64,000 nucleotides of DNA from Polynucleobacter meluiroseus. Lineage in GTDB: Bacteria > Pseudomonadota > Gammaproteobacteria > Burkholderiales > Burkholderiaceae. The stretch spans positions 124,001 to 188,000 of the forward strand of contig NZ_OANS01000001.1 in the NCBI RefSeq assembly GCF_900205755.1, given 5' to 3'. Below the pieces are notes generated by a model, which had not been told where the DNA came from, did no database searches, and worked only from the letters and a program-made list of their open reading frames with translations. Shown here in pieces: positions 38,378 to 46,817 of this stretch (position 1 is the first letter of the stretch; each line of letters starts with the position of its first letter). Made by a program: the position numbers and the translations under genes.

Positions 38378-38818
38378 GTGAAGATCCCCATTTCGGTTTT
38401 GGTAGTCATCTACAAAACTGCTGGGGAAGTTCTGTTAATTGAGCGAGCAGATAAAGCGGGTTTCTGGCAGTCGGTGACCGGCAGCCTTGACGCACCCGCT
38501 GAAGATCTCGCAATGGCAGCCGCTCGCGAGGTTCTGGAAGAAACAGGAATTGATGTCGTTTCTTTGCCTGAAGGTGCATTGCAAAATAGGCACCATCACA
38601 TTGAATATGAAATCTATCCTCAATGGCGTCATCGTTATGCGCCGGGCGTGGTCAAAAATACGGAGCATTGGTTTTCATTAAAAGTGCCTGATGACACGCA
38701 AGTGACTCTAGCTCCAAGAGAGCATGTTGCCTATCAGTGGCTGCCCTATCAAGAGGCGGCAAAGAAATGTTTTTCTCCTAGTAATGGTGAGGCCATCTTG
38801 CAATTATTTTCCGTATGA
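38378..38818 (+). CDS. nudB: dihydroneopterin triphosphate diphosphatase (NudB)
   Basis: Nudix hydrolase of 146 residues starting at GTG; in folate synthesis it removes pyrophosphate from dihydroneopterin triphosphate. The Nudix box is present (GSLDAPAED followed by AREVLEETGI near residues 36-60). The N-terminal PISVLVVIYKTAGEVLLIERAD and the later TEHWFSLKVPDD match NudB. It is 22 bases downstream of aspS, the same pairing as in E. coli and Burkholderia. Confidence 0.92.
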   Translation: MKIPISVLVVIYKTAGEVLLIERADKAGFWQSVTGSLDAPAEDLAMAAAREVLEETGIDVVSLPEGALQNRHHHIEYEIYPQWRHRYAPGVVKNTEHWFSLKVPDDTQVTLAPREHVAYQWLPYQEAAKKCFSPSNGEAILQLFSV

Positions 38819-38843
38819 CTAAGCCAACCCATAAGAAAGCAAG

Positions 38844-40667
38844 ATGAGACACTCCTCAGGACGCCATCACGCCGAAGGGGCTTCAAAATCTTCGCAAAGC
38901 ACTGATTGGAAAGTGATTCGCGATTTATTGCCCTATCTTCTGGAATATAAGGTCAGGGTAGCCTTAGCGTTGGGTTGCTTGATTGCTGCTAAGGTAGCCA
39001 ACCTGGGTATTCCAATACTGCTTAAAAACTTAATTGATACTTTAAATATCAAAGTTGATTCCCCTCAAGCATTACTTGCGGTTCCCGTGGGATTAATTTT
39101 GGCTTACGGACTTTTAAGACTCTCCGCCTCACTCTTTAATGAATTACGGGAAGCCCTCTTTGCCCGTGTTACTCAAAACGCCGTGCGCAAGGTCGCTCTG
39201 CAAGTCTTTGAGCATTTACACGCTTTAGCGCTGAGCTTTCATTTGGCGAGACAAACTGGCGGGGTTAGTCGTGATATTGAGCGTGGTACCCGTGGCATCC
39301 AATCGCTGATTTCTTATTCGCTGTATAGCATCTTGCCCACACTCATTGAGTTTTGTTTGGTGCTTGGCTATTTTGCCTATTCATATGATATTTGGTTCAC
39401 TGTAATCACTTCAGTAGCCTTGGTCCTCTATATTGCGTTCACCGTATTAGTCACAGAGTGGCGTAGCCATTTTCGTCGTACGATGAACGAGATGGATTCA
39501 AAGGCAAATCAGAAAGCCATCGATTCTTTACTTAATTTTGAGACAGTAAAGTACTTTAGTAACGAAGCTTTTGAAGCAGGTCGTTACGATGAGAATTTAG
39601 TACGCTATCAGTTGGCTGCTGTGAAGTCTCAAAAATCCTTGGCTGTGCTCAACCTGGGGCAACAGCTGATTATTGGTGTTGGTCTGGTACTGATTCTTTG
39701 GCGCGCCACTCTTGGTGTAGTCGATGGCACGATGACCTTGGGCGACTTGGTCTTAGTCAATACCTTAATGCTTCAGCTCTACATTCCCCTGAATTTTTTG
39801 GGCGTGATTTATCGAGAGATAAAACAGGCATTGACAGATATGGATCGGATGTTTTCTTTACTCGGAACAGCAAAAGAAATTGCAGATGCTCCAGATGCGA
39901 AGTCACTTCACATTCCTCACTTTGCAATTGGACCTGAGGTTCGCTTTGAACATGTTTCATTTCATTACGAGGCGAAACGAGAAATTCTTAAGGATGTGAG
40001 TTTTCATATTCCAGCAGGAACGATTACAGCTGTCGTTGGTCAAAGTGGGGCCGGGAAAAGTACCTTAGCACGGCTATTGTTTCGTTTTTATGATGTGCAG
40101 GCCGGCAAGATATTGATTGATGATCAAAATATTCAAGATGTAACTCAGGCGAGTTTGCGCAAGGCAATCGGCATTGTGCCGCAAGATACGGTTTTGTTTA
40201 ACGACACGATTGGTTACAACATTGCTTATGGCAATCCACACGCTTTGGCTGAGGAAGTATATGAGGCGGCCAGAGCTGCGCAGATTGATCAGTTCATTCG
40301 TCACTTACCCGATGGCTACGACACCCAAGTCGGCGAGCGCGGCCTGAAATTATCTGGGGGTGAAAAGCAACGGGTTGCCATTGCCCGCACTTTATTAAAA
40401 AAGCCAGCCATGCTTATTTTCGATGAGGCCACTTCGGCGCTCGATTCCAAAACTGAACGCGCTTTTCAGGAGGAGCTGCTGAGTTTGGCGAAGAATCGCA
40501 CGACCTTAATCATTGCTCATCGGTTATCAACGATCATTCACGCGGACCAAATTTTAGTCATGGACCACGGCAAGATCGTAGAGCGGGGTACCCATGCTGA
40601 CCTACTGATGCTCAATGGGCGCTATAAGGAAATGTGGCAAATGCAAGAACGGGCCACGCTTGATTAA
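38844..40667 (+). CDS. Atm1-type ABC exporter (transmembrane-ATPase half transporter)
   Basis: 607 residues. A six-helix ABC exporter membrane domain (about 30-320; GGVSRDIERGTRGIQSL is the Atm1/HMT1 family stretch) precedes a nucleotide-binding domain with Walker A GQSGAGKSTLARLLFRF, signature LSGGEKQRVAIARTL and Walker B MLIFDEATSALD. Works as a homodimer. Relatives export glutathione-linked sulfur compounds or metals and support cytosolic Fe-S protein maturation or heavy-metal tolerance; the substrate here is inferred from family only. Confidence 0.92.
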   Translation: MRHSSGRHHAEGASKSSQSTDWKVIRDLLPYLLEYKVRVALALGCLIAAKVANLGIPILLKNLIDTLNIKVDSPQALLAVPVGLILAYGLLRLSASLFNELREALFARVTQNAVRKVALQVFEHLHALALSFHLARQTGGVSRDIERGTRGIQSLISYSLYSILPTLIEFCLVLGYFAYSYDIWFTVITSVALVLYIAFTVLVTEWRSHFRRTMNEMDSKANQKAIDSLLNFETVKYFSNEAFEAGRYDENLVRYQLAAVKSQKSLAVLNLGQQLIIGVGLVLILWRATLGVVDGTMTLGDLVLVNTLMLQLYIPLNFLGVIYREIKQALTDMDRMFSLLGTAKEIADAPDAKSLHIPHFAIGPEVRFEHVSFHYEAKREILKDVSFHIPAGTITAVVGQSGAGKSTLARLLFRFYDVQAGKILIDDQNIQDVTQASLRKAIGIVPQDTVLFNDTIGYNIAYGNPHALAEEVYEAARAAQIDQFIRHLPDGYDTQVGERGLKLSGGEKQRVAIARTLLKKPAMLIFDEATSALDSKTERAFQEELLSLAKNRTTLIIAHRLSTIIHADQILVMDHGKIVERGTHADLLMLNGRYKEMWQMQERATLD

Positions 40668-40676
40668 AATAGCGCC

Positions 40677-42002
40677 ATGAGCAAACAAGAATTATTTCTG
40701 AAAAATGCCTTTGCTGCTGCGGTAGCCGCCGCGGACCCACAGCTTATTGTCCCAGAGCATCTTGCGCGCATCTTTTCTCCAGAAGATCGGCCTAAAGGAA
40801 GATGCCTTGTAGTGGGCGCTGGCAAAGCAAGCGCATCGATGGCTAGCGCTCTCGAAGCCTATGCAAGTGTGCATTGGCCTGAGGTGACACTTGAAGGTGT
40901 GGTCCTGACTCGCTACGGCCATCAGGCGCCCACTTCCCATATACAGATTATCCAAGCAGGTCACCCAGTTCCTGATCAAGCAGGCATGGATGGTGCAGTG
41001 GCACTTTTAGCGCTCGTTCAGACTTTGAAGCCGGGAGATGTGTTAATCGCCCTTGTCTCTGGCGGCGGATCCAGTTTGTTAACTTTGCCGCAAGACGGTA
41101 TTGGAATTGATGATCTGCGCCATACAACGGAAACACTATTGCGCAGTGGCGCCCCCATCGAGGAAATGAACATTGTTCGCAAACACCTTTCCGCTATTTT
41201 GGGGGGCAATTTAGCTAGAGCGGCAATGGCTAGAGGTGCACGCGTCGAAGCATTATTAATTTCTGATGTCACCGGCGATGATCCAGCAGATATTGCGAGC
41301 GGACCCTGTGCGGCAGACTATTCAACCTACCAAGATGCCTTGGATATTTTGGCTAAATATTTAATGGATGCAGAGTCTATTCCGCAGTCAGTGATGCAGC
41401 ATCTTTTGCGAGGCGCTGCCGGACAAATTCCTGAGACATTAAAAGAGGCGGATTTAGTGGGTGCTCAAGTCACCAATCATGTGATTGCTACCGCTTACAA
41501 AAGTCTTGAGGCTGCCGCAGCCTATATTCAGCAAGAGGGGTACGAGCCCATTATTTTGGGAGACATGATTACTGGTGAGGCGCACGAGGTGGCTATGGAG
41601 CAGTCCATCATTGCGCAGGCATACACCGTTGATCAACAATCTAAAGCCCGTCCAATCGCTTTTATTTCGGGCGGTGAATGCACTGTCACTTTACCAGTGG
41701 GTATTAAGGGTCGTGGAGGTCGCTGTAGCGAATTCCTTTTATCCTTATTTTCCAATACATTCCACATACCCAATTTATCGGCTTTAGCAGCGGATACCGA
41801 TGGTATCGATGGTAGCGAAACAAATGCCGGCGCTTGGTTTGTGCCGCAATCACGTTACGCAGCTAACGAGCTGGGGTTAATGCCAGCACCCTTTTTAAAT
41901 GAGCATGATTGCTATGGTTTTTTTGAGCAAATAGACTGCTTAGTAGAAACTGGACCTACACTTACGAATGTGAATGATTTTAGAATCATCTTGCTCGATT
42001 AA
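40677..42002 (+). CDS. glycerate 2-kinase, MOFRL family (GckA/TtuD)
   Basis: 441 residues. An N-terminal DUF4147 domain (LVVGAGKASASMASALE, LIALVSGGGSSLLTLP, MNIVRKHLSAILGGNLA) and a C-terminal MOFRL domain (ISGGECTVTLPVGIKGRGGRC, AADTDGIDGSETNAGA) define the class II glycerate kinases that make 2-phosphoglycerate from D-glycerate, for use of glyoxylate or tartronate-derived carbon. The start is nine bases after the ABC exporter stop. No glyoxylate carboligase or tartronate semialdehyde reductase genes lie nearby. Confidence 0.92.
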   Translation: MSKQELFLKNAFAAAVAAADPQLIVPEHLARIFSPEDRPKGRCLVVGAGKASASMASALEAYASVHWPEVTLEGVVLTRYGHQAPTSHIQIIQAGHPVPDQAGMDGAVALLALVQTLKPGDVLIALVSGGGSSLLTLPQDGIGIDDLRHTTETLLRSGAPIEEMNIVRKHLSAILGGNLARAAMARGARVEALLISDVTGDDPADIASGPCAADYSTYQDALDILAKYLMDAESIPQSVMQHLLRGAAGQIPETLKEADLVGAQVTNHVIATAYKSLEAAAAYIQQEGYEPIILGDMITGEAHEVAMEQSIIAQAYTVDQQSKARPIAFISGGECTVTLPVGIKGRGGRCSEFLLSLFSNTFHIPNLSALAADTDGIDGSETNAGAWFVPQSRYAANELGLMPAPFLNEHDCYGFFEQIDCLVETGPTLTNVNDFRIILLD

Positions 42003-42018
42003 GGCCGATTGAAAAGCT

Positions 42019-43077
42019 ATGAAAATAAGTTCCACTCAAATTCAACTCATTCAACCAGACGACTGGCATCTTCATATTCGGGATGGTGATGTCATGCGCG
42101 ATGTACTGGTTGACACGGCACGACAGTTTGCCCGCGCCATCATCATGCCCAATTTAAAGCCACCTGTGACAACGGTTGCTTTGGCTAAGGAATATAAAGC
42201 CCGCATACAGGCGCAATTAAACCTACTGGGCATCGAACACTTCACACCTTTGATGACCTTGTATTTAACGGATAACACTTCCGCTGAAGAAGTGCGCAAA
42301 GCACATGCTGAGGGCATTGTGGCATTTAAGCTTTACCCCGCTGGCGCCACTACGAATAGTGACTCAGGTGTGAGTGATATCAAGCATTGTTACAAGGCGC
42401 TTGAAGCAATGCAAACGCTGGGCGTACCTCTTTTGATTCATGGTGAAGTGACCCATTCAGAGGTAGACATATTTGACCGTGAAGCGGTTTTTATTGATCA
42501 AGTTTTAGAGCCGCTGCGCCACGACTTTCCTGAGCTGAAGATGGTGTTTGAGCACATTACAACCTTGCAGGCAGCTCAATATGTACGTGATGCCTCCACA
42601 GCTGGCAAAAATACTTTAGCCGCAACACTTACACCACAGCATTTACTTTTGAACCGCAATGACATGCTTGTTGGCGGTATTCGTCCGCATCATTATTGTT
42701 TGCCTGTACTCAAGCGTGAGAAACATCGAGTGGCTTTACTTGAGGCAGCGACTAGCGGTAATCCTCGTTTTTTCTTGGGCACAGATAGTGCGCCGCACGC
42801 CAAGGGCGCAAAAGAGACTGCGTGTGGATGTGCTGGTTGCTACAGTGCCTTTAACGCTCTAGGCTTGTATGCCGAAGCTTTTGAAAGTGTAGGTAAGTTA
42901 GATAAATTAGAAGGCTTCGCAAGCTTCTTTGGCCCTGATTTTTATTCTTTACCGCGCAACACCAAGGAAATTACTTTGCTCAGGCAGACTCAAGCCGTGC
43001 CGCACGAGCTTCCCTTGGGCGGAGATACGATCGTACCTTTGCGTGCTGGTGCAACTATCGCGTGGTCGCTAGTCTAA
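42019..43077 (+). CDS. pyrC: dihydroorotase, class II (PyrC)
   Basis: Cyclises carbamoyl-aspartate to dihydroorotate in pyrimidine synthesis. 352 residues, the class II length. Zinc ligands are seen in [11 protein letters not shown], the carboxylated lysine in [17 protein letters not shown], the histidines in LIHGEVT and VFEHITT, and the aspartate in [14 protein letters not shown]. It follows glycerate kinase by 16 bases and precedes the RNase P RNA. Confidence 0.97.
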   Translation: MKISSTQIQLIQPDDWHLHIRDGDVMRDVLVDTARQFARAIIMPNLKPPVTTVALAKEYKARIQAQLNLLGIEHFTPLMTLYLTDNTSAEEVRKAHAEGIVAFKLYPAGATTNSDSGVSDIKHCYKALEAMQTLGVPLLIHGEVTHSEVDIFDREAVFIDQVLEPLRHDFPELKMVFEHITTLQAAQYVRDASTAGKNTLAATLTPQHLLLNRNDMLVGGIRPHHYCLPVLKREKHRVALLEAATSGNPRFFLGTDSAPHAKGAKETACGCAGCYSAFNALGLYAEAFESVGKLDKLEGFASFFGPDFYSLPRNTKEITLLRQTQAVPHELPLGGDTIVPLRAGATIAWSLV

Positions 43078-43140
43078 AGTTTCACGACCTATTTAATTCA
43101 ATTCTGAGCCAAATTTCTGTGACTGCGTTAGACTTGCGTC

Positions 43141-43449
43141 GCAGAGTCAATTAGGCAATCGCCGCCTCTTTATTGAGGGGGAGGAAAGTCCGGACTCCAC
43201 AGGGTAGGGTGTTGGCTAACAGCCATCCACGGCGACGTGCGGAATAGGGCCACAGAGACGAGCGTATTTAGTTACGGTGAAACGCGGTAACCTCCACCCG
43301 GAGCAATCCCAAGTAAGCAGACGATGAGGCGACCCGCTGAGTCTGCGGGTAGGGAGCTTGAGCCGTCAGGTAACTGCCGGCCTAGAGGAATGATTGCCCC
43401 TAGATGAAAATCTGGGCGACAGAATCCGGCTTATCGATTGACTCTGCAC
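43141..43449 (+). ncRNA. rnpB: RNase P RNA, bacterial class A
   Basis: Catalytic RNA of RNase P, which matures tRNA 5' ends. The terminal P1 helix pairs GCAGAGTCAA (43141-43150) with TTGACTCTGC (43438-43447). The invariant core regions are GAGGAAAGTCCGGACTCC (43181-43198) and AGAATCCGGCTTAT (43421-43434), which form P4; GGTGAAACG is also typical. Ends are set by P1 and are good to a few bases. A -10-like TAGACT lies about 8 bases upstream. No terminator hairpin is evident just after the 3' end, which abuts the stop of the convergent OsmC gene. Confidence 0.95.
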
Positions 43450-43872
43450 TTATTCTGCAATGACTTCCACGCTGTAAGTCAGTTCCGCTGTTTTAGACAG
43501 CATCATGGTCGCTGAACAGTACTTTTCATGAGAAAGCTTGACAGCGCGGTCTACCTTGGCGGGGTCGAGGTCTTTACCTTTTACTTGGAAATGCAAATTA
43601 ATCTTGGTAAACACTTTAGGGTCTTCGCTAGCTCGCTCCGCTGTAAGTTGAACCTCACAGCCAGTAATGGCTTGCCTAGAGCGCTGTAGGATTAAAACCA
43701 CATCAAATGCGGAACAGCCACCAGCCCCGGCTAAGAGCAATTCCATTGGTCTAGGGGCTAAATTTCTGCCGCCTGCCTCTGGTGCACCATCCATATTGAC
43801 CAAGTGGCCACTGCCTGTTTCAGCCGAAAAAGCCATCCCATTACTACCTAACCAACTCACTTTACATTCCAT
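43450..43872 (-). CDS. OsmC/YhfA-family thiol redox protein
   Basis: 140 residues. The OsmC fold is marked by PRPMELLLAGAGGCSAFDVV with the first reactive cysteine, and LSHEKYCSATMMLSKTAEL with the second; together they form the peroxide-reducing or redox-sensing site of the family. The short YhfA-like form lacks extra domains. It converges on rnpB with no spare bases and is preceded by a good promoter (43896-43923). A perfect FNR-type site lies about 98 bases upstream of its ATG, so anaerobic control of this gene is one possibility. Confidence 0.9.
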   Translation of the reverse strand: MECKVSWLGSNGMAFSAETGSGHLVNMDGAPEAGGRNLAPRPMELLLAGAGGCSAFDVVLILQRSRQAITGCEVQLTAERASEDPKVFTKINLHFQVKGKDLDPAKVDRAVKLSHEKYCSATMMLSKTAELTYSVEVIAE

Positions 43873-43895
43873 CGGCTTAAATCCTATTTAGACAA

Positions 43896-43923
43896 ATTAT
43901 CAATAATATCAATAGTTTACCAA
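43896..43923 (-). promoter_or_regulatory. candidate sigma-70 promoter of the OsmC-family gene
   Basis: On the minus strand TTGGTA (43923-43918) and GATAAT (43901-43896) are 16 bases apart, predicting transcription start near 43889, about 17 bases before the ATG. The -10 area also contains a direct repeat of TATTGATA-like units. Confidence 0.5.
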
Positions 43924-43963
43924 CATTTTAATAAGCTCTTGAATGATTTGATGCTGAGAATTA

Positions 43964-43977
43964 TTGATTTAGATCAA
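43964..43977. promoter_or_regulatory. FNR/ANR (Crp-Fnr family) binding site
   Basis: TTGATTTAGATCAA is an exact match to the FNR consensus TTGAT-N4-ATCAA with both half-sites perfect. Its centre (43970.5) is about 41-47 bases before the predicted start of the downstream small RNA candidate, close to the class II activator position, and about 81 bases before the predicted OsmC transcription start on the other strand. Which promoter it serves is inferred, and no fnr gene lies in the window. Confidence 0.7.
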
Positions 43978-44011
43978 TTTTCTTGCATTGCACCATATTG
44001 TGTGTAAGAAT

Positions 44012-44120
44012 GACCATATAGACAGTCAGCCCAATACATAAGCTTTGACTTGTCGCCCAGTGTCTCCTCCACTTAAACATCAGTGGATTCCAACCCAGGA
44101 CTCGTTCCTGGGTTTTTTTT
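44012..44120 (+). ncRNA. candidate small RNA with intrinsic terminator, possibly FNR-controlled
   Basis: No coding frame is supported here. The strand folds into three successive hairpins: GACAGTCA/TGAC-T-TGTC (44021-44054, 17-base loop), TCCACT/AGTGGA (44068-44073, 44082-44087) and the terminator stem at 44092-44114. An unpaired stretch between hairpins one and two carries TGTCTCCTCC, complementary to Shine-Dalgarno sequences, as in target-binding regions of known sRNAs. A -10-like TAAGAAT (44005-44011) with TTGCAT (43983-43988) upstream predicts a start near 44017, just before hairpin one. Expression and exact ends are unproven. Confidence 0.5.
44092..44120 (+). terminator. strong orphan intrinsic terminator
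   Basis: AACCCAGGA (44092-44100) and TCCTGGGTT (44106-44114) pair perfectly over nine bases around a CTCGT loop, followed by eight T (44113-44120). It points in the plus direction only. The nearest plus-strand transcript upstream is rnpB, about 640 bases away across the antisense OsmC gene, so it most likely ends a separate short transcript. Confidence 0.9.
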
Positions 44121-44278
44121 GGGTTACAATTCAAGGCTTTACTGAATTACCGACTTAGTCAGCGGTAGTTGCTTTACCAGTCGATTGCAGAATCTGCGAG
44201 CTTGCAAACATAAGCAGGGCCAAGGTGGACGTAGTTTGATTGGGGTACTTTTTTTTGACTATAACAATTTGAGAAATC

Positions 44279-44707
44279 ATGAAAACTTTTTCTGCAAAAT
44301 CCCATGAGGTAACGCATGAATGGTTCGTGATTGACGCTACGGACAAAGTCCTCGGTCGTGTCGCCAGTGAAGTGGCACACCGTCTACGCGGCAAGCACAA
44401 ACCCGAATTCACGCCACACGTTGATACAGGCGACTTTATCGTTGTCATCAACTCATCTAAGCTGCGTGTCACAGGCACAAAAGGCTTGAATAAAATTTAC
44501 TACCGTCACAGTGGATACCCAGGTGGTATTAGCTCGACTAACTTCGACAAGATGCAAGACCGTTTTCCTGGTCGCGCATTAGAGAAGGCTGTCAAAGGTA
44601 TGTTGCCTAAAGGCCCACTCGGCTACGCTATGATTAAAAAATTAAAAGTCTATGGCGACGCTACTCATCCACACTCGGCTCAACAGCCTAAAGTGCTAGA
44701 GATTTAA
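44279..44707 (+). CDS. rplM: 50S ribosomal protein L13
   Basis: Early-assembling large-subunit protein. 142 residues, full length. [46 protein letters not shown], and the YRHSGYPGG and [18 protein letters not shown] segments are diagnostic. It is co-transcribed with rpsI nine bases downstream. The leader of about 140 bases may be a target for autogenous control, but I see no structure I can name. Confidence 0.98.
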   Translation: MKTFSAKSHEVTHEWFVIDATDKVLGRVASEVAHRLRGKHKPEFTPHVDTGDFIVVINSSKLRVTGTKGLNKIYYRHSGYPGGISSTNFDKMQDRFPGRALEKAVKGMLPKGPLGYAMIKKLKVYGDATHPHSAQQPKVLEI

Positions 44708-44716
44708 GGAATTCAT

Positions 44717-45118
44717 ATGGCTATTAATTACGGAACTTGGAATTACGGTACGGGACGTCGCAAGAGTTCAGTTGCGCGCGTATTTATTAAATCTGGCAAA
44801 GGCGAAATTACTGTAAACGGTAAGCCTATTGACGCGTATTTTGCTCGTGAAACCTCACGCATGATCGCGCGTCAGCCTTTGGCTCTCACAGCCCACTTAA
44901 CGACCTTTGATATCAAAGTAAACGTTTCTGGTGGCGGTGAAACTGGTCAAGCTGGTGCGGTTCGTCATGGCGTTACACGCGCTTTGATGGATTACGACAT
45001 TACTTTGAAGCCAGCCCTGTCTAAAGCAGGTTTGGTTACACGTGATGCACGTGAAGTTGAGCGTAAGAAGGTTGGTCTGCACGGCGCGCGTCGTCGTAAG
45101 CAGTTCAGCAAGCGCTAA
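44717..45118 (+). CDS. rpsI: 30S ribosomal protein S9
   Basis: Small-subunit protein whose C-terminal tail reaches the P-site tRNA. 133 residues. [14 protein letters not shown], the [12 protein letters not shown] segment, [16 protein letters not shown] and the basic end [17 protein letters not shown] identify it; the terminal Ser-Lys-Arg contacts the P-site anticodon region. Second gene of the rplM-rpsI operon, followed by a strong terminator. Confidence 0.98.
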   Translation: MAINYGTWNYGTGRRKSSVARVFIKSGKGEITVNGKPIDAYFARETSRMIARQPLALTAHLTTFDIKVNVSGGGETGQAGAVRHGVTRALMDYDITLKPALSKAGLVTRDAREVERKKVGLHGARRRKQFSKR

Positions 45119-45145
45119 TTTCTTTCAGTCGCTTAGTAATATTGA

Positions 45146-45171
45146 AAAAGGTCGCGCAAGCGGCCTTTTTT
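45146..45171 (+). terminator. intrinsic terminator of the rplM-rpsI operon
   Basis: AAAAGGTCGC and GCGGCCTTTT form a ten-pair stem (one G-U) closed by a stable GCAA tetraloop, followed by further T residues. Confidence 0.9.
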
Positions 45172-45266
45172 GTTTCTACAATCTAGGTTGTGAGTAGATG
45201 TTGCTAAGGCGCTGCTGAGGTCCTGAAGCAATGCGTAATAAGTAATTCGTAATTTTGGAGAATGAA

Positions 45267-46325
45267 ATGATCAAGGTTGGTATTGTTGGCGGAACGGGAT
45301 ACACAGGAGTGGAGCTTTTGCGTTTGCTGGCGCAACATCCTGAAGTCAAAATCCAGGCAATTACTTCTCGTACCGAGGCGGGCATGTCGGTCGCTGAAAT
45401 GTTCCCTTCTTTGCGTGGTCGCATTGATCTGAAATTTACAAGCCCTGCTGAAGCGAAGTTACAGGAGTGCGATGTGGTTTTCTTTGCCACTCCCCATGGT
45501 GTCGCTATGGCGCAAGCAAAAGAACTGTTAGCCGCAGGCGTCAAAGTATTGGATCTCGCTGCGGACTTTCGCCTAAAAGATACTGCCGAGTTTACAAAGT
45601 GGTACGGCATGGAGCATGCTTGCCCGGAAATTCTTGCTGAAGCGGTTTATGGTTTGCCTGAGATCAATCGCGAGGCGATTAAAAAGGCCCGCGTGGTTGG
45701 TCTTGCAGGTTGTTATCCCACTTCTGTGCAATTAGGTCTTGCGCCTCTTTTAGCCTCCGCATCTACCGGCGGAAAAGCGCTGATTGATGGCACACATATT
45801 ATTTCTGATTCCAAATCGGGAACCTCAGGGGCTGGTCGTAAAGCCGAAATCGGCACGTTACATGCGGAGTCGAGTGATAACTTTAAGGCGTATGGCGTCA
45901 AAGGACACCGTCACTTACCTGAGATTGTGCAAGGCTTAAAAGCGATTGCAGGCCATGACCAGATTGGTTTAACCTTTGTGCCGCACCTCACGCCGTTGGT
46001 GCGTGGCATTCATTCGACCTTGTATGTGCGCTTAACTGAGGCGGGTTTAGGGGTGGATTATCAAAAGCTCTATGAAGATTTTTACCAAAATGAACCGTTT
46101 GTTGATGTGATGCCTGCAGGTAGTCATCCTGAAACTCGTTCCGTAAGGGGTAGCAATGGTTTGCGAATTGCCGTACACCGTCCCGGCAATGGCGACACCT
46201 TGGTGATCTTGGTGGTAGAAGACAATTTGGTCAAAGGCGCTTCTGGTCAAGGGGTTCAGTGTATGAACTTGATGTTTGGGCTGCCGGAGACTACTGGCTT
46301 GACTCAAATCGCCTTGTCCCCTTAA
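45267..46325 (+). CDS. argC: N-acetyl-gamma-glutamyl-phosphate reductase (ArgC)
   Basis: NADPH-dependent third step of arginine synthesis. 352 residues from the ATG at 45267, which has GGAG six bases upstream; the TTG four codons earlier overlaps this ribosome binding site and is rejected. The nucleotide-binding start [18 protein letters not shown] and the catalytic cysteine in [13 protein letters not shown] are present, plus the GHRHLPEI histidine segment. It lies downstream of rpsI, its usual neighbour in Burkholderiaceae, and upstream of erpA. Confidence 0.97.
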   Translation: MIKVGIVGGTGYTGVELLRLLAQHPEVKIQAITSRTEAGMSVAEMFPSLRGRIDLKFTSPAEAKLQECDVVFFATPHGVAMAQAKELLAAGVKVLDLAADFRLKDTAEFTKWYGMEHACPEILAEAVYGLPEINREAIKKARVVGLAGCYPTSVQLGLAPLLASASTGGKALIDGTHIISDSKSGTSGAGRKAEIGTLHAESSDNFKAYGVKGHRHLPEIVQGLKAIAGHDQIGLTFVPHLTPLVRGIHSTLYVRLTEAGLGVDYQKLYEDFYQNEPFVDVMPAGSHPETRSVRGSNGLRIAVHRPGNGDTLVILVVEDNLVKGASGQGVQCMNLMFGLPETTGLTQIALSP

Positions 46326-46419
46326 TTGGGTCTTAAAAGAGGGCCCGATAAAGACCTTTCAGCAACATGGGCATTAAAAGCCTAAAATAGGGTATTGCCT
46401 TTTGAATCAGGAGTAAACC

Positions 46420-46794
46420 ATGACCGAATTAGCTACGCAAGCAGTAACCGACTTGGCAGAGCCACCAACCCCCTTGGTGTTTACGGAAAGTGCTGCCGCA
46501 AAGGTTGCTGATCTGATCGCTGAAGAAGGAAATCCAGAGCTCAAGTTGCGCGTGTTTGTGCAGGGCGGCGGTTGCTCAGGTTTTCAGTATGGCTTCACAT
46601 TTGATGATGCTGTAAACGAAGACGACACTTTGTTCGAAAAGAACGGTGTGACGTTGTTAGTTGACTCCATGAGTTTCCAATACTTAGTTGGCGCAGAGAT
46701 TGATTACAAAGAAGACATCAATGGTTCTCAGTTTGTGATTAAGAACCCTAATGCAACTACTACCTGCGGTTGCGGATCTTCGTTCTCTGCTTAA
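46420..46794 (+). CDS. erpA: iron-sulfur cluster insertion protein ErpA
   Basis: A-type carrier that delivers [2Fe-2S]/[4Fe-4S] clusters to apoproteins, including isoprenoid-pathway enzymes. 124 residues. The three cluster-binding cysteines are in [13 protein letters not shown] and the C-terminal [11 protein letters not shown] 15-20 residue N-terminal extension precedes the core. The AGGAG ribosome binding site is well placed. It stands alone after a 94-base gap and converges on anmK. Confidence 0.95.
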   Translation: MTELATQAVTDLAEPPTPLVFTESAAAKVADLIAEEGNPELKLRVFVQGGGCSGFQYGFTFDDAVNEDDTLFEKNGVTLLVDSMSFQYLVGAEIDYKEDINGSQFVIKNPNATTTCGCGSSFSA

Positions 46795-46817
46795 TGGATT
46801 TTGTATTGACTCCGCAT

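Larger units (their letters stand above)
43873..44278. other. 406-base non-coding region between the OsmC gene and rplM
   Basis: The only gap above 300 bases in the window. From left to right it holds the OsmC promoter (minus strand), an FNR-type palindrome, a candidate small RNA with its own terminator (plus strand), and the promoter and roughly 140-base leader of rplM-rpsI. A TACAAT hexamer at 44125-44130, just after the terminator T-run, is a possible rplM -10 box without a clear -35. No protein-coding frame in the gap looks real. Confidence 0.7.

Noticed and set aside
43902-43916. Second FNR-like site near the OsmC promoter (TATTGATA-type repeats)
   Set aside because: The copies are direct repeats, not an inverted TTGAT/ATCAA pair, so they do not fit a Crp-Fnr dimer site.
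44121-44278. Named ribosomal-protein leader motif before rplM
   Set aside because: A leader of about 140 bases is likely, but I could not identify a defined helix set matching a known autoregulatory element.
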